DNA from: Saprospiraceae bacterium
GTDB taxonomy: Bacteria > Bacteroidota > Bacteroidia > Chitinophagales > Saprospiraceae
DNA length: 7,142 bases
Assembly (NCBI GenBank): GCA_020437045.1
Contig: JAGQWV010000528.1
Coordinates: forward strand, 1-7,142
Reading direction: 5' to 3'
Below the pieces are notes generated by a model. That model searched no databases, was not told the origin of the DNA, and worked only from the letters and a program-made list of their open reading frames with translations. A program made the translations under genes and the position numbers. Shown in pieces: positions 1 to 5,871 of this stretch. The stretch's first letter is position 1. Every line of letters starts with the position of its first letter.

Positions 1-1402
1 TGATCTGGAAACCAACGATACTACATCGAGCATCAAAGTCAAATCCTTCCAACGTAGGTATCAGAGCTTGTTGAGCACGCAACTCACCATTGCCGATAGC
101 ACCTCCGACTTTACCACTCAATGTGGGCACCGGATCCGGAATTCGTTTTACCCGGAAGTCTTTCGCTACTGTAATACCCGGAGCAGAAACATTTACTTTG
201 GCAAACTCACCATTTCTGGTTTGTTGCGTAACGTTTACGATGAACGTACCGTCACTGGCTCGCTTGATCGTACCACCACCGGCACCACTCATGCTCACAT
301 TCATATCGTTACTGGAAATACCAGCGGCAGAGACCTCAACCGGGTTATCCACACCGATATAAAAGACATTCATCTTCGTGGGAGAAACGGTTACGGACCG
401 TTCACCTACTTCAAATTCGAATTCCTTTTTATAGGTATCAGATTCGCCAGTCACCGGATTAGTCACGGTAATATCAGCAGAATATTTCTTAATACCAACG
501 CTGCCAGCAGGTGCACTCCACTTGGCTACCCCTTCGTTGTTTACACTGACAGGTGATCCATTAACCCGGACTGAAATTCCAGTGTTAGACGACCCACCAC
601 TTGCAGCACTAAGGAAAATCTCTGTCTCGTAGGTTTCCCCTTTGATGATATAAGATTTTTTTGGTGCAGATACGACCGTGTACTTGTCGAATACGACCTC
701 TTCACCACCTACTTTACCCATCAGATAATTAAGAAATGCTGCTTCTGTAGCTTTAGCATCATTCTTAAATTTGCTAAACATTGGTAAGGTTGCTGCCAAA
801 GGCATTTGACGAAAAGTAAATGACTCCCAGGAGGCATTTTTCTTATTCTTTCCATGTCTCCAGGTCTCGTCATCGATCCCCAGAGCCATTTCTTGTTCAA
901 ACTTTGCGCGGTCATCTTCATCAACCAGGGCAATGAATCTAGCTCTGGCGTCTTCAATTTTTGCTTTTAATTCAGCTCCTTTACCTTCGTCTACCAAAAA
1001 TCTGGTTGTAATATCCTTGTTCTTTTTTCCTCGTAGTTCTTCATGACCCTGGACCTCTACATAGTCTCCTGCATCTTCCACACCATTTTTATCTCCGGTC
1101 TGGTCGATCATAAACGTTGTTATTCCATCAATATACTCCGAGAGTTCTTTGCTTATTGTTCTGGCTGGATCTATCTTTTCAGCATAGACTTCCAGTTCTT
1201 TTCGCTTTTTTGAGCGTTCTCTGATGACATCGGGGAGAGCATTGTTTGATTCATCCAAGGATTTATTTGAATCTACAAGTCCCTTGTCAACTACTTTGAA
1301 GGCATTAAATATCTCTGCTGAGACATTTAAGGCAAGTAGTGCCGTCAACACCAAGTACATGATGTTAATCATCAGCTGACGCGGCTCCTTAGGAATTGCC
1401 AT
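1..1402 (-). CDS. gldM: T9SS / gliding motor protein GldM (PorM), C-terminus cut by window edge
   Basis: GldM is the inner-membrane and periplasmic rotor/shaft of the T9SS. One N-terminal helix sits inside the GldL ring, and stacked periplasmic domains reach towards the GldK-GldN ring. The frame is open for 467 codons from ATG at 1402 to the window edge. It begins MAIPKEPRQLMINIMYLVLT, the classic GldM start, with a single membrane helix at about residues 11-29. R8 and Y16 match the conserved Arg and Tyr that I recall as motor residues of this family. Residues about 30-225 are charged and helix-rich (periplasmic helical domain). From about residue 229 (GKVGGEEVVFDKY) the sequence becomes beta-rich and Ig-like, with repeated VSxxG-type strands. 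Family members are a little over 500 aa, so only a short C-terminal piece should be missing. It lies 54 bp after gldL on the same strand; no Shine-Dalgarno is visible (AT-rich leader). gldN is expected next, outside the window. The family assignment is firm. Confidence 0.95.
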   Translation of the reverse strand, partial: MAIPKEPRQLMINIMYLVLTALLALNVSAEIFNAFKVVDKGLVDSNKSLDESNNALPDVIRERSKKRKELEVYAEKIDPARTISKELSEYIDGITTFMIDQTGDKNGVEDAGDYVEVQGHEELRGKKNKDITTRFLVDEGKGAELKAKIEDARARFIALVDEDDRAKFEQEMALGIDDETWRHGKNKKNASWESFTFRQMPLAATLPMFSKFKNDAKATEAAFLNYLMGKVGGEEVVFDKYTVVSAPKKSYIIKGETYETEIFLSAASGGSSNTGISVRVNGSPVSVNNEGVAKWSAPAGSVGIKKYSADITVTNPVTGESDTYKKEFEFEVGERSVTVSPTKMNVFYIGVDNPVEVSAAGISSNDMNVSMSGAGGGTIKRASDGTFIVNVTQQTRNGEFAKVNVSAPGITVAKDFRVKRIPDPVPTLSGKVGGAIGNGELRAQQALIPTLEGFDFDARCSIVGFQI

Positions 1403-1456
1403 ATCTTATTAATTATTTTAAGTTAGTTCACTAAAAAGTTTAAAACCTAACGGGGA

Positions 1457-2056
1457 TTATACATTTCGACCCACTGGATTGGCCATGGCATGAAGCATAT
1501 TTCCATATACTGCATTCAAGCTACCCAGATTTCGGTTTAATGAAGTCATATGCTCTCTGTACTCTTTGGTATCATCTACCGTATCGGAGAGTTCAGCCAT
1601 AGCCTCATTCAGTTTAGTGTAAAAATTGTTCATGGTTTTAACCTGTTGTGAAGTGTGGCTAAAATCCACTTCCTGAAGTGCTTTTAGGGAGCCCAAACTT
1701 TTTGACATACCACGCAACTCATCGAGCATACCTGCCAGTTGAGCTTCTACCTTTTCGCCATCCAGACTTTTAGCACTGGCAGCGCCGTTGGTAGTGATTC
1801 CTGATATGGGTTGTAAATTTGCGCCATAATCAGCTAATCCTGGATAAAGTTTGTCCCAATAATAGTCTTTTTCAGGGGGTAACAAACCCAACACAAGGAA
1901 TAATAATGCTTCAGTCACCAAACCGATCGTGATAGCAATACCACCCCATGGTTCGCTGTTAATTTTGCCAAGTGCGCCAATCATCACCAGAGATGCACCG
2001 ACACCAATAATGAGGTTCTTTAGGTACTTAAACCAATTACTCTTATAGAAAGCCAT
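1457..2056 (-). CDS. gldL: T9SS / gliding motor protein GldL (PorL)
   Basis: GldL is the proton-channel/stator subunit of the T9SS inner-membrane motor, forming a ring around the GldM helices. The 199-aa protein has two hydrophobic helices, at about residues 14-30 and 38-59. K31 follows the first helix (IGALGKIN). E49 lies in the middle of the second (GLVTEALLF) and corresponds to the buried Glu that is essential for proton use in the family. The signature after the second helix, PPEKDYYWDKLYPGL (60-74), matches GldL. The rest is a soluble helical tail (about 100-195) with coiled-coil character. It is short: I recall other family members as somewhat longer, with PorL of Porphyromonas about 300 aa. 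ATG at 2056 is the first start that keeps helix 1 whole; no Shine-Dalgarno precedes it. It lies 234 bp after gldK, an unusually long gap, and 54 bp before gldM. The family is clear. Confidence 0.95.
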   Translation of the reverse strand: MAFYKSNWFKYLKNLIIGVGASLVMIGALGKINSEPWGGIAITIGLVTEALLFLVLGLLPPEKDYYWDKLYPGLADYGANLQPISGITTNGAASAKSLDGEKVEAQLAGMLDELRGMSKSLGSLKALQEVDFSHTSQQVKTMNNFYTKLNEAMAELSDTVDDTKEYREHMTSLNRNLGSLNAVYGNMLHAMANPVGRNV

Positions 2057-2135
2057 TGTAAAAACCGTTTTAAATGATTAATGAATAAAAGAAAACCAAT
2101 ATCTATTACGTAAATAGTATTCAAATTAGTGTATC

Positions 2136-2183
2136 GAGCGGGAAAGGTTTTCTTGTAAACAAAGACTATTTGTGAGCGGGAAA
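2136..2183. repeat. 10-bp direct repeat GAGCGGGAAA, two copies
   Basis: Identical 10-bp units occur at 2136-2145 and 2174-2183, 38 bp start to start. Both are GC-rich islands in an AT-rich intergenic stretch upstream of gldL. The flanks differ. The arrangement could be a pair of protein-binding sites, but two 10-mers may also be chance. No third copy was noticed elsewhere in the window. Confidence 0.45.
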
Positions 2184-2194
2184 TGAAAGCATGG

Positions 2195-2251
2195 CAAAGA
2201 AGAATGATGTCCAACCATGTTGTGATTCAAAACGGGCATCATTCTTCTTTG
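2195..2251 (-). terminator. Strong hairpin downstream of gldK (attenuator, terminator or processing site)
   Basis: Arms 2195-2209 (CAAAGAAGAATGATG) and 2237-2251 are perfect reverse complements over 15 bp, with a 27-base loop. Inside the loop, 2212-2222 (CAAC-CAT-GTTG) can form a small second hairpin. The structure begins about 40 bases after the gldK stop codon in the direction of transcription. No run of T follows the 3' arm on the minus strand, although the arm itself is T-rich, so a classic intrinsic terminator is uncertain. An mRNA stability or cleavage element between gldK and gldL is equally possible. Confidence 0.5.
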
Positions 2252-2290
2252 TGGATATAATCTTAATTGGACTTGATAATCCAGATATTA

Positions 2291-3532
2291 TTACTTGAAG
2301 TCGTTTATCGATCTTCCCTGGAATGGTAGCACACAACGAAATCCTATATAAGATTTTGTGGTGTCCTGAAATTCCCAGTGGCGAGTACTAACCTGCAAGA
2401 AATAGGCGATATCTTTCCAGGAACCACCTCGAATTACTTTTCGCTTAAAGCTATCGGGGTCAGACTCCAGGGCATGATATTGAATGTCTGGATTCATGTC
2501 GTGAATGAAGGAATAGGCGTTTTCAACAAATGCACTGCTCGTCCATTCTGCAACGTTACCAGCCATATTATAAAGACCATAGTCGTTTGGATAATAAGCA
2601 TCTGCTTTCACCGTATATTGACCACCGTCTTCAGGATAGTTTCCACGTCCGGGCTTGAAATTTGCCAGGAGGCATCCTTTAGCATTTCTTACATAAGGAT
2701 CACCCCAGGGATACATAGCATGCTCATGTCCTCCACGGGCAGCATACTCCCATTCGGTTTCCGTCGGAAGACGGAACTCATCACCGAATGAATTATCTTT
2801 GTTAGCATTCCAGATCATGCTTCTCCAGTGGCAAAAGGCATTTGCCTGGTTCCAGTCGATTCCTACCACAGGATAGTCATCATAGGCGGGGTGTGAGAAG
2901 TAATTCTTGGCTATAGGATCATTGTATGAATAAGCGAAATCTCTTATCCAGCACAATGTATCAGGATATATTTTCGATTTTTCCTTGCGAATAAATGAAT
3001 TCCTTGGTGAACGGCCCTGATCTTTGGCAGCAGCCTTCATGTCAATCCATTCATAATTATACACTAGTTGACCGGCGTCCAGTTCCTTCCTACCCTGTAG
3101 CATATTATCTCCCTGGTAGTACATGTCTTCTAAAGCCTCGTCGGAATAATCCAGCTCGAGATCCCAGTCGATTTTTTCATTGCCATAATCATCGGTGGTG
3201 TAATCGCCGAGGATCGTGTGAGCGATCGAATCCCTCACCCAGTAAACGAATTGTCGATATTCGTTGTTGGTGATTTCCGTCTCGTCCATGTAAAATCCAT
3301 TGATAGAAATGGTCTTGGGCCGTCGAATATAATAACGACTAACATCCTCATCACCACTTCCCAGTTGGAATGTACCTGACTTGATGTATACCATCCCAAA
3401 GGGAACATCCGCTCTCCACTTGGGTCGGTCTTGTACTCCAATCAAATCACCTCCGGTCTTATTACTTCCGCATGAGGATACGAAAATTGAAAGCACCAAT
3501 AAACTAAAAATACTTACAGCTATTCTTTCCAT
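2291..3532 (-). CDS. gldK: T9SS outer-ring lipoprotein GldK (PorK), FGE-like fold
   Basis: GldK is an outer-membrane lipoprotein that, with GldN, forms the periplasmic ring of the T9SS contacted by GldM. The 413-aa protein starts with a lipoprotein signal peptide: hydrophobic residues 4-18, then V-S-S-C with the lipidated Cys at 21. From about 45 to 403 it carries the formylglycine-generating-enzyme/sulfatase-modifying fold. Visible blocks are MVYIKSGTFQLGSG (47-60), MDETEITNNEYRQF (82-95), PVVGIDWNQANAFCHWRS (221-238), FRLPTETEWEYAARGG (253-268), YNMAGNVAEW (321-330), VIRGGSW (366-372) and GFRC (397-400). The active-site cysteine pair expected after the GGS motif is absent (GGSWKDIAYFLQVSTRHW), so this is a structural, non-enzymatic member. 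About 115-215 is a lineage-type insertion rich in acidic and aromatic residues. GldJ has the same fold; the position directly ahead of gldL favours GldK. ATG at 3532 gives the complete signal peptide. Confidence 0.93.
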   Translation of the reverse strand: MERIAVSIFSLLVLSIFVSSCGSNKTGGDLIGVQDRPKWRADVPFGMVYIKSGTFQLGSGDEDVSRYYIRRPKTISINGFYMDETEITNNEYRQFVYWVRDSIAHTILGDYTTDDYGNEKIDWDLELDYSDEALEDMYYQGDNMLQGRKELDAGQLVYNYEWIDMKAAAKDQGRSPRNSFIRKEKSKIYPDTLCWIRDFAYSYNDPIAKNYFSHPAYDDYPVVGIDWNQANAFCHWRSMIWNANKDNSFGDEFRLPTETEWEYAARGGHEHAMYPWGDPYVRNAKGCLLANFKPGRGNYPEDGGQYTVKADAYYPNDYGLYNMAGNVAEWTSSAFVENAYSFIHDMNPDIQYHALESDPDSFKRKVIRGGSWKDIAYFLQVSTRHWEFQDTTKSYIGFRCVLPFQGRSINDFK

Positions 3533-3702
3533 TACTAAACCTGTTTGCAGCTACTCTTATTAGTGTTTAAATTAAATTGATCCAAAAATATTCAAATTAA
3601 TTAAAATTTGACTTTCAATGTGGGCCTCATACAGATCTGCTAACGTCAAGAACCTTGCCAATATTTTTGCGATCCCTGATTTTTAAGCAGCATTTTTTTA
3701 TT
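3533..3702. other. 170-bp porP-gldK intergenic region
   Basis: This is AT-rich spacer with no open frame of note. It contains a candidate minus-strand promoter element at 3583-3590, described separately. No strong hairpin follows the porP stop; the best one is a 4-bp CAAG/CTTG stem, too weak to call. Transcription could therefore read from porP into gldK, be boosted by a local promoter, or both. Confidence 0.5.
3583..3590 (-). promoter_or_regulatory. Candidate -7 promoter element for gldK
   Basis: On the minus strand this reads TATTTTTG, an exact fit to the TAnnTTTG -7 element of the primary sigma factor in Bacteroidota. It would place the transcript start near 3576, about 45 bases ahead of the gldK ATG. 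No good TTTG -33 element is found at the usual 19-21 base spacing, and the region is so T-rich that a chance match is quite possible. Confidence 0.3.
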
Positions 3703-4695
3703 CTAAAATCTAGGATTGTAAATAATCCGTTCTGGTTTACCAACGCCAATTGGCTTACTTAAATTGTAGTGAATTACAATCTCATGGGTACCTTCGCTAA
3801 AAGTACTCAGTTTTGATAAGGTAATATCGTAAGCATAGGCCAGGCTCAATTGCTTGCTCACCCGGGCTCCAACAAATAGAGCAAGGGCATCTATGGTGCT
3901 TTTACTGTAGCCCCGAAATGTCAACCCTCCAAAATAAATTTCCTGGTAGTCAAAGCGCGTACTGAAATCAACCTGCGTCTGTATCCCGTCCGTCTTTACA
4001 TATAAAGAGGGAAATAATTGCAGTATCTCATTGACGGGATAATTGTATTCCACAAAAACATTGATCGTGCGTCGTAATTGAAAATTTGTTTCTTCAGCAT
4101 TATTAAGGGTCACGGTAGGATTTAACAGTTGTTCGACGGCAAGACCTGCCTCGATATAGTCATTGGTAAAGTAAACTCCTACGGCAGTATTAGGGCTAAT
4201 CCCTGAGCCTATAGTACTGGAGAGAATAGGATCATTATGGATGATAGTTTGCCCCTCATAAATACCATCGTGGGTCCGTAATTTGCTACCATCAATTTTC
4301 TTTTGCAGCATACCCGCACTAAAACCCGCCGAAAAAATACCAATTGATGTCTCAAAGACATAATTGAAAGAAGCTCTAAAACCAACGCTTTCTTCGACGC
4401 CAATCCGATCGTGCAAAAGCTGAATTCCGGCACCTCCATTAGCAATGTAAACCGGCATATGAGCACTGATATTTTGAAATTTTGGTGCTCCCGGTAATCC
4501 CTCCCACTGCGATTTTAAGGAGCCTGTGATACTCAGTGAAGCATCCATTCCTGCATAAGCCGGATTAAACCGATACTTATCGAGCATATTCATGGTGTAT
4601 TGAGGTGCTTGCTGCGCATTGGACACAGTAAAACCGGCTACCCATAGCAGCATGGAGAAAATTAACGGACTTCGAAAAGTAAGATGTCTATGCAT
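3703..4695 (-). CDS. porP: PorP/SprF-family T9SS outer-membrane protein
   Basis: Members of this family are outer-membrane beta-barrels that work with the T9SS, either as the anchor at the secretion machine or as partners of large surface adhesins such as SprB. The 330-aa protein has a signal peptide (hydrophobic about 10-24, predicted cut after SNA, residue 27) and then QQAPQYTMNMLDKYRFNPAYAG. The NPAYAG motif at 44-49 and QWEGLPGAPKFQNISAHMP (63-81) are the hallmark blocks of the family. The rest is alternating hydrophobic/polar strands with aromatic residues, ending in NPRF with a terminal Phe, as expected of a barrel. It sits directly upstream of gldK, as porP does in Porphyromonas. Many genomes carry several family members, so the exact partner is not determined by sequence alone. 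ATG 4695 is preceded by GAAGGTG, one of the few Shine-Dalgarno-like stretches in the window. Confidence 0.9.
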   Translation of the reverse strand: MHRHLTFRSPLIFSMLLWVAGFTVSNAQQAPQYTMNMLDKYRFNPAYAGMDASLSITGSLKSQWEGLPGAPKFQNISAHMPVYIANGGAGIQLLHDRIGVEESVGFRASFNYVFETSIGIFSAGFSAGMLQKKIDGSKLRTHDGIYEGQTIIHNDPILSSTIGSGISPNTAVGVYFTNDYIEAGLAVEQLLNPTVTLNNAEETNFQLRRTINVFVEYNYPVNEILQLFPSLYVKTDGIQTQVDFSTRFDYQEIYFGGLTFRGYSKSTIDALALFVGARVSKQLSLAYAYDITLSKLSTFSEGTHEIVIHYNLSKPIGVGKPERIIYNPRF

Positions 4696-4755
4696 TCACC
4701 TTCAATGATCGTGATTTATTTCGTTAAAGTCAACCATAGACCGGACAGAAACGTA
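4696..4755 (-). promoter_or_regulatory. Hydrolase-porP spacer with weak promoter candidate
   Basis: These 60 bp separate the hydrolase stop from the porP start. The minus strand carries TATGGTTG (4738-4731), one mismatch from TAnnTTTG. An ATTT lies 19 bases upstream, where a -33 TTTG would be expected. If used, it would give a 5' leader of about 30 bases for porP and make the T9SS genes independent of the two upstream genes. The match is weak. Confidence 0.2.
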
Positions 4756-5520
4756 TTAAATTGTGATGGTCAAGCCGTCATATCCCAGTTCCATGCCCTC
4801 AGGCAGCTCAGCATTGACCTGCTGGTGACGCCCCATCTGGTGACTTATGTGGGTGAATAAAGCCCGTGGGATCTTTCGCATCTCTACTTGTTCGATGGCC
4901 TGCTGCAAATTAAAATGGGAATGATGTACTCTGTGATGCAGAGCATTAATAATGAGGGTCTCGACACCCACTAAAGCATTTTCAGATGCAGGCGGGATGC
5001 GATTCGCATCTGTGATATAAGCCATGGCACCGACGCGAAAACTAAGGATCTCCATTGCACCATGAAAAACAGAGAATGGCAGAATTTCGACCGGTCCCAC
5101 CTGTAATCGTTGCTGCGGTAATATTTCAATCAGATCGATGCTCGGCGCTCCTGGATATGGCGTTGGAGAGAAAATGTAGGCAAACCTTGATCTCAGATCA
5201 TTAGCCACTCTTGCCAGAGAGAATACTTTGATGGGTTTCCGTTGAAGAAAATTAAACGGCCTGATATCATCCAGTCCAGCGATATGATCGTTGTGCTCAT
5301 GGGTCAAAATAAGGGCATCAAGATGGTCTGCTCCCACAGCAAGCATTTGTTGTCGGAAATCCGGGCCCGCATCAATAGCAATGTTGGTATTTCCGTCCTG
5401 AATAAAAGCTGCGGTACGAAGACGCTTATCTTTCCAGTCATCCGAAGTACATACTTCGCATCCACATCCAATGACTGGAATACCTTGAGATGTACCGGTG
5501 CCCGTGAGCGTAATTTTCAA
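4756..5520 (-). CDS. PhnP-like MBL-fold metallo-hydrolase (phosphodiesterase type), TTG start
   Basis: This is a cytoplasmic zinc- or manganese-dependent hydrolase of the PhnP / RNase Z-like branch of the metallo-beta-lactamase fold. The 254-aa protein opens with KITLTGTGTSQGIPVIGC. The C19, C21, C24 cluster corresponds to the structural zinc site of PhnP. The metal motif is H74-E-H76-N-D78-H79 (LTHEHNDHIAGLDD), followed by H153 (FHGAMEILSFRVG), D171 (YITD) and H224/H227 (FTHISHQMGRH). All expected metal ligands are present, so it should be active. The true substrate is unknown; E. coli PhnP cleaves cyclic ribose phosphates in phosphonate use, but no other phn genes are seen here. The start codon is TTG: an in-frame TAA lies two codons upstream, and the next in-frame Met is residue 59, inside the fold. 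The gene begins 6 bp after the 91-aa gene, so the two are surely co-transcribed. The family is firm, the substrate open. Confidence 0.88.
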   Translation of the reverse strand: MKITLTGTGTSQGIPVIGCGCEVCTSDDWKDKRLRTAAFIQDGNTNIAIDAGPDFRQQMLAVGADHLDALILTHEHNDHIAGLDDIRPFNFLQRKPIKVFSLARVANDLRSRFAYIFSPTPYPGAPSIDLIEILPQQRLQVGPVEILPFSVFHGAMEILSFRVGAMAYITDANRIPPASENALVGVETLIINALHHRVHHSHFNLQQAIEQVEMRKIPRALFTHISHQMGRHQQVNAELPEGMELGYDGLTITI

Positions 5521-5526
5521 GGGTTA

Positions 5527-5802
5527 TTATTGATTGGCGGCAGACTTTGCCAGAAGCCGGTTTAAAAAGGACTGTAATGACTCATCCAGGGAGGCAATGT
5601 CAAAATCCATGTTTAAAAGAATATCCAACATTGTTTGAACTCGCCCCTCCAGATCAAAAAATTTATTGATTACTACAACCTTTCGATCTTCAACAATGCA
5701 ATATCCCGATTGGAAGTTTCCCTTTTCGTAGCGGACTTTGTAATCCAGATGTTCAAAAATGGATTCCAATTTTTGCAAAGTTGACTTAGTATATTTACTC
5801 AT
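5527..5802 (-). CDS. Conserved hypothetical 91-aa protein
   Basis: I do not know a function for this small cytoplasmic protein. From memory, proteins with the same core occur widely in Bacteroidota, which supports it as a real gene. It has an N-terminal helix (KSTLQKLESIFEHLDY, 6-21) and then a strongly conserved-looking core at 21-54: VRYEKGNFQSGYC, then EDRKVVVINKFFDLEGR, probably beta-strands. A C-terminal amphipathic helical part (55-85) follows. It has no signal peptide, no membrane segment and no paired Cys motif. It ends in tandem stops, TAA TAA, 6 bp before the hydrolase TTG and in the same reading frame. It is the first gene of the minus-strand run and diverges from the beta-barrel gene across 69 bp. 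ATG 5802 is the only start giving the full first helix. Confidence 0.82.
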   Translation of the reverse strand: MSKYTKSTLQKLESIFEHLDYKVRYEKGNFQSGYCIVEDRKVVVINKFFDLEGRVQTMLDILLNMDFDIASLDESLQSFLNRLLAKSAANQ

Positions 5803-5871
5803 CGTCTTTTCTTAAGTGTAAACTTAGCCCGTAAAGATATTGAAGTATCGAAGAAAAAGTACTTTTGACAT
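5803..5871. promoter_or_regulatory. 69-bp divergent promoter region
   Basis: Both transcription units must start here or be read into from outside. On the plus strand, TACTTTTG (5860-5867) fits TAnnTTTG exactly, with a TTG at 5840-5842 upstream. On the minus strand, TAAGTTTA (5826-5819) is one base off and would give a very short leader to the 91-aa gene. A perfect 12-bp palindrome, AAAAGTACTTTT (5855-5866), overlaps the plus-strand element and could be an operator, although AT-rich palindromes arise easily by chance. Confidence 0.4.
5860..5867 (+). promoter_or_regulatory. Candidate -7 element of the beta-barrel gene
   Basis: TACTTTTG matches the Bacteroidota TAnnTTTG element exactly and ends only 4 bases before the ATG at 5872. 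If functional, transcription would start at or next to the start codon, giving a leaderless mRNA. The upstream TTG (5840-5842) is 17 bases away, slightly closer than usual. Confidence 0.35.

Larger units (their letters stand above)
2057..2290. other. 234-bp gldK-gldL intergenic region with hairpin and direct repeat
   Basis: This gap lies inside an otherwise tightly ordered T9SS gene run and has no convincing gene. It holds a perfect 15-bp inverted repeat (2195-2209 / 2237-2251), two copies of GAGCGGGAAA (2136-2145 and 2174-2183), and a TTACGTAA palindrome (2106-2113). On the minus strand, a TTTG followed about 20 bases later by TATTGG is a weak fit to the Bacteroidota -33/-7 promoter pattern, upstream of gldL. 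A 64-codon open frame on the minus strand (2214-2020) crosses into gldL, resembles nothing known, and is best treated as chance. The region may separate gldK and gldLM expression by termination, RNA processing or an internal promoter. Confidence 0.6.

Noticed and set aside
68..556. 162-codon open frame on the plus strand
   Set aside because: It lies antisense within the firmly identified gldM frame, and its product has low complexity and no recognisable motif. It is a shadow of gldM, as is the overlapping frame at 90-362.
1403..1456. Possible terminator between gldL and gldM
   Set aside because: The 54-bp spacer is AT-rich but has no stable inverted repeat. The two genes are best read as one transcript.
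2020..2214. 64-codon minus-strand frame between gldK and gldL
   Set aside because: It overlaps the gldL start in another frame, begins inside the hairpin loop and resembles nothing known. It is most likely chance in AT-rich spacer.
2378..2791. 137-codon open frame on the plus strand
   Set aside because: It is antisense to the conserved C-terminal blocks of gldK, with no family resemblance. The frame at 2995-3273 is rejected for the same reason.
2291..3532. Annotating the gldK gene as a sulfatase-activating (formylglycine-generating) enzyme or as gldJ
   Set aside because: The active-site cysteine pair is missing. The lipoprotein signal and the position just ahead of gldL identify it as GldK.
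4756..5520. Naming the MBL-fold hydrolase phnP
   Set aside because: The metal-site motifs fit PhnP, but no phosphonate-degradation genes are nearby, and related hydrolases in this phylum have unknown substrates.
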